The notes under the pieces: generated by a model | What the model saw: only the letters and a program-made list of their open reading frames with translations | Database searches by the model: none | Told to the model about the DNA's origin: nothing | Shown: positions 27,848-37,619 of the stretch, in pieces | Layout: each line of letters begins with the position of its first letter | How positions within the stretch are numbered: position 1 is the first letter of the stretch | Assembly: GCF_017888565.1 (NCBI RefSeq) | Contig: NZ_JAGHFX010000058.1 | Span: forward strand, 310,001-374,000 | Direction: 5' to 3' | DNA from: Clostridium sp. | GTDB lineage: Bacteria; Bacillota; Clostridia; Clostridiales; Clostridiaceae | Length of the DNA stretch: 64,000 nucleotides | Position numbers and translations under genes: made by a program

Positions 27848-29065
27848 ATGAAAATTGGGGAATTTAGTAAGGTAAACAAAATAAGCATAGAAACTGTAAG
27901 GCATTATATAGATTTAGGGATTATAATACCATATAAAAATGGTGCTCAATATGAATTTAATGAAAAATGTCAAAATGAGATTGAAAATATTTTAGAACTA
28001 AAATCTTTAGGTTTCACATTAAATGAAATAAAATCTATTTTTATTTATGAAACATTAGGAAAACTTAGCGCTGCTGAAAAAAATAATATCTTACATGATA
28101 TATTTACTTTAAAGCAAAGGGAAATAAATAAAAAAATAAATAAATTGGTAGAAATAGAAGGTAAATTGATAAAGAAAATAGAAAGTATAAATACAGTAAA
28201 GGTAAAAAGAAATTTTAAATTAGGAATAGATATTAAAAATTTAAATTTACTATCATGTGTTATTTGTGGACAAGATTTATACTTAGAAGAGGGAAATATA
28301 AAAAACAATCAAATATTAGATGGAAAATTAAAATGTGCTTGTGGTATGGGATATAGTATAAAGTCTGGAATATTAATTGTTGATGAATATTCTGAGAAGG
28401 ATGGAAGTAAAGTATATAACAATGTAATTAAAGAATATATAAAAGAAACGGATAAAAATTATATTTTAAGCGTAAGAAAAGGATTAGATTGGGCATGTAA
28501 TAACCTTTGTAAAATTGATTTTAATGATAAAGTAATCTTAGAAATAGGAACTGGATTAGGATTTTTACTAAGAAATTTATATGATAATTTAAATGATAGC
28601 AGTTTATATATTGCTATAGATAATAATATTGAAAAGCATAATTACTTAAAATCATTAATTGAAAGAAGTAATTTAAAAAAGAATATAATGTTTATTTGCA
28701 CAGATTTTAAATATATACCGATAAAGAAAAAATCTATTGATATATTTCTAGACTATGGAGGTAGTAGTAATTATTGGTTTGAAGAAAATGATTTTTCTAT
28801 TAAAGATATATTAAAGTATTTAAAGGAAGATTCATATGTTGGATTATCATATATTTTATTTAAAAAATTTGCATTAAATAACTCTATAAAAGAAGAAAAT
28901 AGAAAGAATTTTAATATTAATTATATTAAAGAAGAACTAAGGAAATATAATTTTACTATGATATCCGATCAAAAATCAGATTATTTAAATAAGCCTAGTA
29001 TATATGAAGATTACTTTTCAAGTAGTGAAGAAGTTTACTCATATTTATATTTTGGAAAAAGGTAG
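27848..29065 (+). CDS. MerR-type HTH protein fused to a zinc ribbon and a methyltransferase-like domain
   Basis: 405 aa from ATG 27848 (MKIGEFSKVNKISIETVRHY); a GTG at 27836 is possible. Residues 1-70 are a MerR winged-helix domain, followed by a coiled coil (about 75-115). A treble-clef-like ribbon CVIC...CACG (about 138-165) resembles the ribbon found before RlmA-type methyltransferases. Then comes a class I SAM-methyltransferase fold with VILEIGTGLGFLLRNL (motif I) and a DYGGSSNYW segment. The ligand sensor of MerR proteins thus seems replaced by an enzyme-like domain. It is followed by an MFS exporter that it may control. No SAM binding is proven. Confidence 0.72.
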   Translation: MKIGEFSKVNKISIETVRHYIDLGIIIPYKNGAQYEFNEKCQNEIENILELKSLGFTLNEIKSIFIYETLGKLSAAEKNNILHDIFTLKQREINKKINKLVEIEGKLIKKIESINTVKVKRNFKLGIDIKNLNLLSCVICGQDLYLEEGNIKNNQILDGKLKCACGMGYSIKSGILIVDEYSEKDGSKVYNNVIKEYIKETDKNYILSVRKGLDWACNNLCKIDFNDKVILEIGTGLGFLLRNLYDNLNDSSLYIAIDNNIEKHNYLKSLIERSNLKKNIMFICTDFKYIPIKKKSIDIFLDYGGSSNYWFEENDFSIKDILKYLKEDSYVGLSYILFKKFALNNSIKEENRKNFNINYIKEELRKYNFTMISDQKSDYLNKPSIYEDYFSSSEEVYSYLYFGKR

Positions 29066-29087
29066 GGTTAACCCTATCTTTTTTTAT
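29061..29087 (+). terminator. Short hairpin at the end of the MerR-methyltransferase gene
   Basis: GGTAGGG-TTA-ACCCTATC followed by seven T, overlapping the stop codon. Confidence 0.7.
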
Positions 29088-29166
29088 AAATCCAATAAAA
29101 ATATATATAATAAGTACTTGATATGGTGTTAAGAAGATATTATAGAATTTTCTAGAGGTGATAAGA

Positions 29167-30426
29167 ATGAAATTTATAAAAAATAAAGAGGATAAAAATA
29201 TTATCTTATTTTATCTAGGAAGCTTAATATCAATATTTGGGACAGCTATATATACTTTTGCAATAAGTTTATATACTTTAAAAATAACTGGGTCAAGTAT
29301 TAGTTTTTCTACGACTTTGATTTTGAGTATACTACCTATAATTATATTAAATCCAATTGTAGGAGTTATAGCTGACAAATTTAATAAGAAGAAATTAGTA
29401 GTTACAGCGAATCTATTAAATAGTATATTTCTATTTGTAATATATTTAATAAGTGATTGGAAAGGATTAAGCATCGGAATTATTTATTTAAGTACTTTTG
29501 TTATTACTAGTATAAATATTATATTTGATGTTAGCATAGATTCAGCAATACCTAATATTGTTTCAAAAGAAAAAATAGTTAATATCAATGCAGGAAATAG
29601 AATAATAGATTCAATATCCTCTGTACTTGGTCCTGTGCTTGGGGGAATTGCTTTTGCCGTATTTAGTATAGAGTATTTTATATTAATAAATTCTATTTCA
29701 TTTTTAGTTTCAGCTATTTTAGATATTTTAATTGATTTTAAATATAATATTGATAGTGAATTAGAAGAAAAAAACGAAGAAAATATTACTATAGGAAAAT
29801 TAAATTATTTTAAAGAAATAGCAGAAGGTTTTAGATATTTAGTAAATAAAAGATATATTGTTGATATTTTAGCTATATTTATAATATTTAACTTCTTTAT
29901 ATCTTTCTCAGTTACAATTCCAATACCCATTATATTAAATAATATATTAGAAATTCCAGCTAAAAGCTTTGGATTAATTCAAGGAGCAATTCCAGTAGGG
30001 ATGATAATAGGTGCTTTTATGGTAAAAAAGATTATAGCTAAATATAAATTAAATAGTATATTTTCAGTAATAGGAATAATTATGTCTGTTAATATAATAT
30101 TACTTTCTATTCCACTTCTTATTAATAGTATAAATAATAAACATATATATGTTATTTACTATTTGGTTATAATGATTTTTATGGGTATATGTATATCTTT
30201 AGTTGATATTCCATTTTCATATACTATGCAAACTAATATAGAAGAAGAATTTAGAGCGAGGTCTTTAAGCTTAACAATAAGTATAGTAAAAGTAGTTGTG
30301 CCTATATCATATTTAATATCAGGAGTTTTACTTCAAAGTATAGAAGCTTATGTAGTAGTTTTATTTGGGGGAATTTCAGTATTGATAGTAAGTACAATAT
30401 TTTATAAATATATAACAAATAAATAA
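29167..30426 (+). CDS. MFS transporter (drug-efflux type)
   Basis: 419 aa with about 12 transmembrane helices. Start ATG 29167 has AGAGGTG six bases upstream; the GTG at 29158 overlaps that site. The loop between helices 2 and 3 reads GVIADKFNKKKLV, the MFS motif A (GxxxDrxxrrxxl). The layout matches the macrolide-exporter-like / enterobactin-exporter-like branch. It lies 100 bp after the MerR-methyltransferase gene, and the pair could form a regulator-exporter module, with a partial terminator between them. Confidence 0.85.
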   Translation: MKFIKNKEDKNIILFYLGSLISIFGTAIYTFAISLYTLKITGSSISFSTTLILSILPIIILNPIVGVIADKFNKKKLVVTANLLNSIFLFVIYLISDWKGLSIGIIYLSTFVITSINIIFDVSIDSAIPNIVSKEKIVNINAGNRIIDSISSVLGPVLGGIAFAVFSIEYFILINSISFLVSAILDILIDFKYNIDSELEEKNEENITIGKLNYFKEIAEGFRYLVNKRYIVDILAIFIIFNFFISFSVTIPIPIILNNILEIPAKSFGLIQGAIPVGMIIGAFMVKKIIAKYKLNSIFSVIGIIMSVNIILLSIPLLINSINNKHIYVIYYLVIMIFMGICISLVDIPFSYTMQTNIEEEFRARSLSLTISIVKVVVPISYLISGVLLQSIEAYVVVLFGGISVLIVSTIFYKYITNK

Positions 30427-30507
30427 AGAGATGTCTTATACACCTCTTCATTTAGACTGTAAAATTATAATAGTATTTTACACTAAAATATTTGAATATA
30501 TAGTATC

Positions 30508-30532
30508 AAGGGGCTGTTATAGACAGCTCCTT
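30508..30532 (-). terminator. Terminator of the PHP gene
   Basis: AAGGGGCTGT / ACAGCTCCTT hairpin overlapping the stop codon region of the minus-strand PHP gene. It can also act on the convergent MFS transcript. Confidence 0.65.
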
Positions 30533-31367
30533 AGTTGTAAGATAGCACCCAATTTAGCATTGAAATTATAGAACCATCTTGAGGAATATTAACATCTCCT
30601 ACATTTCCATGGCCTTTATCATTAGGAATTCCATGACAATCAGATCCGCTTGAAATAAATAAATTCTTATCTTTAGCTAGTTTTAAAAATTTCTCTGTAT
30701 CTTTTTCGGTATTTTTATAATAGATTGCTTCAAGTCCATCGAATCCTAGATTTAATATATCTTCAACTGGAGTCTTCTTAACTAATACAGGATGTGCTAA
30801 AAAAACTAAAGCATTATATTTCTTTAATAATTCAATACCTTCCTTAGTAGAAAGTTTAGTTGATGGAATATAAGCAGGACAATTATTGCCTATGAAATTA
30901 TCAAATATATAATCATGGTCATAAGAATAACCAGCATCTATTATAGCTTTTGCTATATGAGGTCTAGCAATAGTATCTTTTCCATTTGATAAAACCTTAT
31001 TTATATCAATTTCAATATTATGATATTTTTTTAAGTTATCAACTATCTTATATGCTCTGGAAATTCTTCTTTCTTTAAATTCATTTAATATATTATTAAG
31101 TTTTGGATTATCATAATTATCTTTATTAAAAAAGCCTAAAATGTGAATTGATTCTCCATTATATTCTGTAGATAGTTCTATTCCAGGAATTAATTTAACA
31201 TTAATAGCTTCTGCTTCTTTTAAAGCTTCTTTTATACCAGTTAATGTATCGTGATCTGTTAATGAAACATAGTCTAAGTTTCTTTCTTTTGCCATTTTTA
31301 CTATATCGCTAGGAGTAAATCTACCATCAGAGCAAATAGAATGAATATGCAAATCGCATTTAAACAT
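30531..31367 (-). CDS. PHP domain phosphoesterase (TrpH/RNase AM-like)
   Basis: 278 aa, cytosolic. It carries the PHP metal-binding motifs: DLHIHSICSDGRFTP, LTDHDTLTG, IPGIELSTEY, FLAHPV and SGSDCHG, which bind three metals. The close family includes E. coli YciV/TrpH, a 5'-3' nucleoside-bisphosphate phosphatase and RNA 5' exonuclease. The order and spacing of motifs here match that group, not the polymerase-linked PHP. A ribosome binding site GGAG lies in front of the ATG at 31367. It is monocistronic. Confidence 0.85.
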   Translation of the reverse strand: MFKCDLHIHSICSDGRFTPSDIVKMAKERNLDYVSLTDHDTLTGIKEALKEAEAINVKLIPGIELSTEYNGESIHILGFFNKDNYDNPKLNNILNEFKERRISRAYKIVDNLKKYHNIEIDINKVLSNGKDTIARPHIAKAIIDAGYSYDHDYIFDNFIGNNCPAYIPSTKLSTKEGIELLKKYNALVFLAHPVLVKKTPVEDILNLGFDGLEAIYYKNTEKDTEKFLKLAKDKNLFISSGSDCHGIPNDKGHGNVGDVNIPQDGSIISMLNWVLSYN

Positions 31368-31499
31368 ATATCTTCTCCTTTCAAATTAATAATATATAAC
31401 TTAAAATTTTAAAGTTATATATTATTATGATATAATCTATTCATTAAAAATATTTTAACACAATAGATTTACTTTTAATACAAAACATGGAGGATATTT

Positions 31500-32093
31500 A
31501 TGCTTTTAATGATAGATAATTATGATTCTTTTGTATTTAATTTAGTTAGGTATATAGAAGAGCTAGGAGAAGAAGTTTTAATATATAGAAATGATAAGAT
31601 AACAATTGAAGAAATAGAAAAATTAGATATAGATGGAATAATAATTTCTCCAGGACCAAAGACACCAATTGAAGCAGGGATATCATTAGAGATTTTACAT
31701 AATTTCAAAGGAATTAAGCCTATACTTGGAATATGTTTAGGTCATCAGTGTATAGGTCATTATTTTTCTAGTAATATAATTAAAGGAAAAGAGCCTGTGC
31801 ACGGAAAAATAAGTTATATTAATCATTCAAATAAAGACATATTTAAAGATGTAAAAAATCCATTAAGGGTAACAAGATATCATTCACTTATAATAGATGA
31901 TAAAAATCTTAGCAATGATTTAGAAGTAACTAGCTATACTGAAGATAATGTAGTTATGGGAGTAAAACATAAAAAATATCCTATCTTTGGAGTTCAATTT
32001 CATCCTGAAGCTGAAATGACAGAAGATGGACATAAAATAATAAAGAATTTTATTGAAATATCAAAGAACTTTAAGGAGGATATGAATGGTTAA
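31500..32093 (+). CDS. pabA: Aminodeoxychorismate synthase, glutamine amidotransferase subunit
   Basis: 197 aa class I glutamine amidotransferase. Catalytic cysteine in GICLGHQCIG and histidine in FGVQFHPEAE; the N-terminal MIDNYDSFVFNLVRY is typical of PabA/TrpG. It supplies ammonia to PabB for 4-amino-4-deoxychorismate. The context (pabB, pabC, folate genes) points to pABA rather than tryptophan; dual use cannot be excluded. First gene of the folate operon; it overlaps pabB by 8 bp. RBS GGAGG. Confidence 0.93.
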   Translation: MLLMIDNYDSFVFNLVRYIEELGEEVLIYRNDKITIEEIEKLDIDGIIISPGPKTPIEAGISLEILHNFKGIKPILGICLGHQCIGHYFSSNIIKGKEPVHGKISYINHSNKDIFKDVKNPLRVTRYHSLIIDDKNLSNDLEVTSYTEDNVVMGVKHKKYPIFGVQFHPEAEMTEDGHKIIKNFIEISKNFKEDMNG

Positions 32094-33435
32094 AGTAAGA
32101 GAAGTTAAAATAAATTCTAATCCTCTTGAGGTGTATAATGTTTTCAAGGATGAAATAAATACAATACTATTAGATTCATCTAAAGAAGATAAAGTTCTAT
32201 CTAAATTTTCATTTATAGGAATAAATCCTTTTATGATTTTTGAATCAAAGGGACAAGAGGCATTTATTAACAAAGTAAAAGTTCAAGGTGAACCTTTTAT
32301 AGTTTTAGAAAGACTTATAGAAAAATACAGATGTTATAATCATGATTATAACAATATTCCTCTTATTTCAGGAACAATAGGATATATATCATATGATACA
32401 GGAAGAATATTGGAGAGTCTTCCAGATACAAGTGATGAAGATTTTAATATAAGTGATATGAAGTTTATTTTTTATAGGAATATAATAGTTTTTGATTTAG
32501 AAAATAATAAACAATACATAACATCAATAAATGATTATGGTTATAATGAAGAGTTAGATTACTTAGAAGAAAAGATAGGTTTAGCAACTATAATAAAAGA
32601 GAAAAATTTTGAATCATTAAATAGTAATTTTAAATCTAACTTTGAAAAAGAAGATTACAAAAATGCAATTACTAAATTAAAAAACTATATTGTAAATGGT
32701 GATGTTTATATTGCAAATATGACTCAAAGATTTTATACAGAAAATGAAGAAGAGTCTTTTGAAATATATAAAAAGCTAAGAACTATAAATAAGGCGCCTT
32801 TTTCTGCTTATATGAATTTTGAAGATTTTCAAGTGATAAGTTCTTCACCTGAAAGATTTATAGAAATAAATAAAGGGAAAGTAGTTACAAGGCCAATAAA
32901 AGGGACAAGACCTAGAGGAGAAAATGAAGAGGAAGATATAAAAAATAGTTTAGAGCTTATAAATAGTGAGAAAGATAGAGCTGAGCTATTAATGGTGGTA
33001 GACCTTGAAAGAAATGATTTAAGTAAGGTGTGCAAACCTCACACTGTAAAAGTAACTGAACTGTTTAAACTTGAAAAATATGCAACTGTATTTCATTTAG
33101 TTTCAACTGTAGAGGGAGTATTAAAGGATGATGTATCAGCAGTAAAGTGCATAAGAGAATGCTTCCCTGGAGGATCTATAACAGGAACACCTAAAATTAG
33201 AGCTATGGAAATAATAGAGGAATTAGAAGGATTAAAAAGAAACCTTTATACAGGTTCTATAGGCTATTTTGATTTTAGAGGAAATGCAGATTTTAATATA
33301 GCTATAAGAACAATTATTAAAAAAGAAAATAAAGCTTACTTTGGAGTTGGTGGTGGGATAACTTATGACTCTATAGAAGAAGATGAGTATAATGAAACAC
33401 TAGATAAAGCTAAAGCTTTAATGAGGGTATTATAA
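32086..33435 (+). CDS. pabB: Aminodeoxychorismate synthase component I
   Basis: 449 aa chorismate-utilising enzyme. The PIKGTRPRG motif, with lysine where anthranilate synthase has alanine, is the mark of PabB. Other conserved segments: VDLERNDLSKVC, CFPGGSITGTPKIRAMEII and YTGSIGYFDFRGNADFNIAIRT. It converts chorismate plus ammonia to aminodeoxychorismate. Translation is coupled to pabA and to pabC (TAATG overlap). Confidence 0.95.
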   Translation: MVKVREVKINSNPLEVYNVFKDEINTILLDSSKEDKVLSKFSFIGINPFMIFESKGQEAFINKVKVQGEPFIVLERLIEKYRCYNHDYNNIPLISGTIGYISYDTGRILESLPDTSDEDFNISDMKFIFYRNIIVFDLENNKQYITSINDYGYNEELDYLEEKIGLATIIKEKNFESLNSNFKSNFEKEDYKNAITKLKNYIVNGDVYIANMTQRFYTENEEESFEIYKKLRTINKAPFSAYMNFEDFQVISSSPERFIEINKGKVVTRPIKGTRPRGENEEEDIKNSLELINSEKDRAELLMVVDLERNDLSKVCKPHTVKVTELFKLEKYATVFHLVSTVEGVLKDDVSAVKCIRECFPGGSITGTPKIRAMEIIEELEGLKRNLYTGSIGYFDFRGNADFNIAIRTIIKKENKAYFGVGGGITYDSIEEDEYNETLDKAKALMRVL

Positions 33436-34190
33436 TGAGAAATATAATAGTAGGAAAAGATAAGATAACTATAGATAGTGGATATTTTTTTGCTAGAGGT
33501 GTATTTGAAACAATATTAGTAAAAGATAAGCCAATATTTTTAGAGGAACATATAAATAGACTTAATAATGGTATTAATACGCTACAAATTGGAGAATTAG
33601 TTGAAGTAGAAGATATTAATAATATAATAAAAGACTATGATATAAGACATTGTGCTTTAAAGATAGTTGTCACTGAAAAAAATATAGTATTAGAAACTAG
33701 AGAGCTACTATATAAAAGTGGAGATTATTTAAGGGGATTTTCATTAAAGTTAGCAGATACAATAAAAAATTCTACATCGAAATTAACATATATAAAATCT
33801 ATGAATTATTTAGAAAATCTTTTAGAACGAGAAGAGGCTTTAAAAGAAGGATATAATGAGGTTATATTCTTAAATGAAAAAGGATATGTATGTGAGGGTA
33901 GTTTATCTAACATATTTATTGTGAAAGATGGCATAATAGTGACTCCAGAAGTTAAAAGTGGATTACTTCCAGGAGTAGTTAGAGATTATGTAATTAAAAA
34001 TTTTCAAGTAGTAGAAAAAGAAATAAACTTAGATGAAGTGATGAATGCTGATGAAATATTTATAACAAATAGTTTATTAGGTATAATGGGTGTAAGTAAA
34101 TTTGAAAATAGAATTTTGACAGAAAATAAAATCACAATTAAGATTAGAGAAGAGTATGAATCAAAAATTGAAAATAGGAGGTGCTCTTAA
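33435..34190 (+). CDS. pabC: Aminodeoxychorismate lyase (class IV PLP enzyme)
   Basis: 251 aa fold-type IV PLP enzyme that splits aminodeoxychorismate into pABA and pyruvate. The PLP lysine is in [18 protein letters not shown], and the class IV signature follows: [20 protein letters not shown], then [12 protein letters not shown]. The start ATG overlaps the stop of pabB. Its stop overlaps the folE start. Confidence 0.93.
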   Translation: MRNIIVGKDKITIDSGYFFARGVFETILVKDKPIFLEEHINRLNNGINTLQIGELVEVEDINNIIKDYDIRHCALKIVVTEKNIVLETRELLYKSGDYLRGFSLKLADTIKNSTSKLTYIKSMNYLENLLEREEALKEGYNEVIFLNEKGYVCEGSLSNIFIVKDGIIVTPEVKSGLLPGVVRDYVIKNFQVVEKEINLDEVMNADEIFITNSLLGIMGVSKFENRILTENKITIKIREEYESKIENRRCS

Positions 34191-34744
34191 TGATAGATAG
34201 AGAAAAGGTATTAGAAGGAGTAAAACTAATACTGGAGGGTATTGGAGAAGATCCAAATAGAGAAGGGCTTTTAGATACTCCAGATAGAATAGCGAGAATG
34301 TATGAAGAAATATTTTCAGGCATAGGAAAAGAAGCAAAAGATGAATTGTCAAAAACTTTTACTGTTGAAGGTAATGATTTAGTACTTGAAAAAGATATAA
34401 CATTTTATTCAATGTGTGAGCATCATCTTGTACCTTTTTATGGCAAAGCTCATATTGCATATATACCAAAAGGAAGGGTTGCAGGACTTTCAAAACTTGC
34501 AAGATGCGTAGAAGTTTATGCGAAAAAACCACAATTACAAGAAAGATTAACAACAGAAGTTGCTGATGCAATAATGAAATATTTAAATGCAGAAGGTGTT
34601 ATGGTAGTAATTGAAGGTGAACATATGTGCATGACTATGAGAGGTGTGAAAAAGCCAGGAACAAAAACTATTACTACAACATATAGAGGATGTTTCAAAG
34701 AAGATTACGAATTAAGAAAAGAAGTAATGAGTTTATTAAAATAG
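34190..34744 (+). CDS. folE: GTP cyclohydrolase I (type IA)
   Basis: 184 aa. The start ATG 34190 overlaps the pabC stop and has AGGAGG seven bases before it; an in-frame GTG at 34181 lies inside that site. FolE makes dihydroneopterin triphosphate from GTP. Zinc ligands are in [10 protein letters not shown] and HMCMTMRGV. Further signatures are [19 protein letters not shown] and KTITTTYRG. First pterin-branch enzyme of the operon. Confidence 0.96.
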   Translation: MIDREKVLEGVKLILEGIGEDPNREGLLDTPDRIARMYEEIFSGIGKEAKDELSKTFTVEGNDLVLEKDITFYSMCEHHLVPFYGKAHIAYIPKGRVAGLSKLARCVEVYAKKPQLQERLTTEVADAIMKYLNAEGVMVVIEGEHMCMTMRGVKKPGTKTITTTYRGCFKEDYELRKEVMSLLK

Positions 34745-34755
34745 GAGGTAGATTT

Positions 34756-35229
34756 TTGGAAAATGTTAATAAAATTCTAAATAATCCTAAATATAAAAGC
34801 TTATTAAATGAATTAAATGAATTAGAAATAAATAGAGAATTTTGTAATCATACCCTTGAACATTTTTTAGATGTTGCAAGAATTGCTTATATAACTGTAT
34901 TAGAAAAAGGATTAAGATATAATAAAGAAGTAATATACTCAATAGCATTATTACATGATATAGGAAGAGTTTTGCAATATAATGAAGGCATAGATCATCA
35001 TAAAGGTAGTGCTATAATAGCAGGAGAAATATTAAAAGATACAAATTTTTCTGATGAAGATAAAGCATTAATTATTAAATGCATAAAAGAGCATAGAAAA
35101 GAAAGTGATGATGAGCTTTCAAAAATAATATATAAAAGTGATAAGCTTTCAAGAAATTGTTTTAATTGTAAGGCTTATAATGATTGCTATTGGGATGAAA
35201 ATAAGAAAAATAAAATTATAATATTATAA
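34756..35229 (+). CDS. HD-domain phosphohydrolase in the folate operon
   Basis: 157 aa from TTG 34756, with AGGAGG at the end of folE; the upstream ATG at 34690 lies inside folE and lacks a site. HD-superfamily motifs: His36 (NHTLEH), His67-Asp68 (SIALLHDIGR), HHKGS, IKEHRKES and a final aspartate in YKSDKLSRNC, then a CxxC...C cluster (CFNCKAYNDC). HD proteins hydrolyse phosphate esters. Its place between folE and folP suggests a role in pterin phosphate removal, a step for which no other candidate is visible here, but this is inference. Confidence 0.8.
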   Translation: MENVNKILNNPKYKSLLNELNELEINREFCNHTLEHFLDVARIAYITVLEKGLRYNKEVIYSIALLHDIGRVLQYNEGIDHHKGSAIIAGEILKDTNFSDEDKALIIKCIKEHRKESDDELSKIIYKSDKLSRNCFNCKAYNDCYWDENKKNKIIIL

Positions 35230-35254
35230 AAATATAATATAGGGGCAGGGAAAT

Positions 35255-36064
35255 ATGAAGATAGGAAGAAAAATAATAAATTTAGATGAAAGAACTTATG
35301 TTATGGGAATACTAAATGTAACGCCAGATTCTTTTTCTGATGGTGGTAAATATAATGAAGTTCACGAAGCTTTAAAAAGAGCAAAACAAATGTTAGAAGA
35401 TGGAGCCGATATAATAGATATAGGTGGAGAATCAACAAGACCAGGAGCAGAATATGTATCTGAAGAAGAAGAAATAAAAAGAGTAGTTCCAATAATTAAA
35501 GCTATAAGAAGTGAATTAGATGTTTTAATATCAATAGATACTTATAAAAGTAAAACTGCAGAAGAAGCTATAAAAGCAGGAGCTGATATTATAAATGATG
35601 TATGGGGATTTAAAAAAGATGAAAATATAGCTAAAGTAGCAGCAGAATATAATGTTCCATGCATATTAATGCATAATAGAGAAAATAAACCTTATACAAA
35701 TTTAATGAAGAATGTATTGGAAGATTTAATAGAAAGTATAAATATAGCTTTAAACGCTGGAGTAAAAAGAGAAAATATTATATTGGATCCAGGTATAGGA
35801 TTTGCTAAAAATTACGAAGAAAATTTAATTGTAATGAACAACTTAGAGCAGATTGTAAATATAGGATTTCCTGTTTTACTTGCAACTTCTAGAAAATCAA
35901 TGATTGGATTAGCTTTAGACTTACCAGTAGATGAGAGAGTAGAAGGAACAATAGCAACTACTGTTATGGGGATAATGAAAGGCTGTAAAATTGTTAGAGT
36001 ACATGATGTGCTAGAAAATAAAAGAGCTTGCATAATGACTGATAAAATATTAAAAATGAAATAG
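35255..36064 (+). CDS. folP: Dihydropteroate synthase
   Basis: 269 aa TIM barrel that joins pABA to hydroxymethyl-dihydropterin diphosphate; target of sulfonamides. Signatures: GILNVTPDSFSDGGKY (loop 1), DIIDIGGESTRPGAEYV (loop 2), DPGIGFAKN, RKSMIG and RVHDV at the C-terminus. Length is typical. It lies 25 bp after the HD gene with an AGGGGCAGGG-like site. Confidence 0.97.
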   Translation: MKIGRKIINLDERTYVMGILNVTPDSFSDGGKYNEVHEALKRAKQMLEDGADIIDIGGESTRPGAEYVSEEEEIKRVVPIIKAIRSELDVLISIDTYKSKTAEEAIKAGADIINDVWGFKKDENIAKVAAEYNVPCILMHNRENKPYTNLMKNVLEDLIESINIALNAGVKRENIILDPGIGFAKNYEENLIVMNNLEQIVNIGFPVLLATSRKSMIGLALDLPVDERVEGTIATTVMGIMKGCKIVRVHDVLENKRACIMTDKILKMK

Positions 36065-36074
36065 AGGGAAGACT

Positions 36075-36890
36075 ATGGATAAGTTATATTTAAAAGATGT
36101 TGAAATATTTGCAAACCATGGCGTGTTTGATGAAGAAAAATCTCTTGGGCAAAAGTTTATATTATCTTTAGAATTGGATGTAGATTTAAGCTTAGCATCT
36201 AAGACAGGAGACTTAACAAAGTCTGTTCATTATGGGGAGCTTTGTCATAACATAGAAAAAGAGTTTCAAAAAGAAAGTTATGATTTAATAGAAACTGCGG
36301 CAGAAAAGACAGCAGAATATGTATTATATAATTATGATTTAGTTAAAAATATAAAAGTATTATTAAAAAAACCATGGGCTCCAATAGGAAGACATTTAGA
36401 TACAGCAGCAGTAGAAATAAATAGAGGTTGGCATAAAGCCTATATTGCATTAGGTAGCAATATTGGAGAAAAGGAAGAAAATATAAATATTGCTATAGAA
36501 AAAATTAAAAGCAATAAAGAAATAAAGGTGATAAAAGAGTCTACTATAATAGAAACAGAACCTTGGGGATATGAAAATCAAGATAGTTTCAAAAATGCTG
36601 TAATAGAAGTAGGTACTATATTAAATCCAAGAGAACTAATGACTTTACTTCTAGATATTGAAAAAGATATGAAAAGAGAAAGAATAATTAGGTGGGGACC
36701 AAGGGTAATAGATTTAGATATAATTTTTTACGATGATTTAGTAACCAGTGATGATTTTGTAACAATACCACATCCTAGGATGGAAGAAAGAGAATTCGTA
36801 TTAGCTCCATTAAATGAAATAGCTCCTAATATGATACACCCTTTAAATAAAAAAAGAGTATTTAGAATGTTAGAAGAAATAAAAAAATAA
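36075..36890 (+). CDS. folBK: Bifunctional dihydroneopterin aldolase / HPPK (FolB-FolK fusion)
   Basis: 271 aa fusion. Residues 1-118 are FolB (LKDVEIFANHGVFDEEKSLGQ, with the catalytic glutamate in HYGELCHNIE). Residues 119-271 are 6-hydroxymethyl-7,8-dihydropterin pyrophosphokinase: AYIALGSNIGEKEENI, ETEPWGYENQDSFKNAV, and RIIRWGPRVIDLDIIFYDD with IPHPRMEEREFVLAPL. The fused enzyme performs two successive steps before FolP. Last gene of the operon, followed by a terminator. Confidence 0.96.
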   Translation: MDKLYLKDVEIFANHGVFDEEKSLGQKFILSLELDVDLSLASKTGDLTKSVHYGELCHNIEKEFQKESYDLIETAAEKTAEYVLYNYDLVKNIKVLLKKPWAPIGRHLDTAAVEINRGWHKAYIALGSNIGEKEENINIAIEKIKSNKEIKVIKESTIIETEPWGYENQDSFKNAVIEVGTILNPRELMTLLLDIEKDMKRERIIRWGPRVIDLDIIFYDDLVTSDDFVTIPHPRMEEREFVLAPLNEIAPNMIHPLNKKRVFRMLEEIKK

Positions 36891-36950
36891 AATAGTAAAC
36901 AAAATAATAATCAAAATAGTTTTATGAAAGAACATAAGTTGATTAAAATT

Positions 36951-36999
36951 GGACAGTAGATAGGCTTGAATAAAAACAAGGATTTATCTACTGTCTTTT
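36951..36999 (+). terminator. Terminator of the folate operon
   Basis: GACAGTAGATA / TATCTACTGTC hairpin followed by TTTTA; it also faces the convergent lipoprotein gene. Confidence 0.8.
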
Positions 37000-37013
37000 A
37001 AAATATTATAAGA

Positions 37014-37502
37014 CTATCCCTCAAATCCACTTGAAACTTTCTTTATATACTCACAAAATTTATATAAATTATAATAATCAGAAACACCTTCCATAGAAAT
37101 CAGATCTTCTTCATAGACACCATCCCAAGGATGAACTGATATTAATTTGTCATTATATGCATTTATTATATATTTTGAATCTGAAAACTCTATAATTAAC
37201 TTATATTCAGGATTAAGGTCTTTTTCTATTTCAGCTCCATAGTTTTCATCACTTAATGATTCAACAAATTCAGGTAGAATGCTGTGTTCGTCCTCATTAA
37301 CATTATAATACTTATATACATTTAAATCAAAAATCTTAATTGTATAGGATTCTTTATTATTTAGTTTTTCTTGAATTTCATTCGTATAGTAATTATTACT
37401 AGGTTTAGACTTTGGTCTTATGTATTGTGACTTATTAAAATTACAACCAGTAAATAAAAATATAATTAATACAGAACTAAAAGCAAAAAAATATTTCTTC
37501 AC
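37014..37502 (-). CDS. Small lipoprotein, possibly DUF4883-like
   Basis: About 162 aa starting at GTG 37502 (MKKYFFAFSSVLIIFLFTGC), with GAGGAGG six bases upstream; the extended frame starts inside that site. The signal peptide ends in a lipobox LFTGC, so the protein should be lipidated and surface-anchored. The mature part has no motif I can name with certainty; it resembles the clostridial DUF4883 lipoproteins in size and acidic character. No function can be given. Confidence 0.65.
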   Translation of the reverse strand: MKKYFFAFSSVLIIFLFTGCNFNKSQYIRPKSKPSNNYYTNEIQEKLNNKESYTIKIFDLNVYKYYNVNEDEHSILPEFVESLSDENYGAEIEKDLNPEYKLIIEFSDSKYIINAYNDKLISVHPWDGVYEEDLISMEGVSDYYNLYKFCEYIKKVSSGFEG

Positions 37503-37619
37503 GATATACCTCCTCAAATAATAAGCTATATATAAACTTATTCCTATAAAAAAGACTTTAGAACATTTTCACATAAAAGAGAATAGAATGAACTAATAAT
37601 AATTTTCCTTGGAGGCAGG

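Noticed and set aside
31500-33435. Anthranilate synthase (TrpG/TrpE)
   Set aside because: PIKGTRPRG with lysine and the adjacent pabC and folate genes identify the pair as PabA/PabB.
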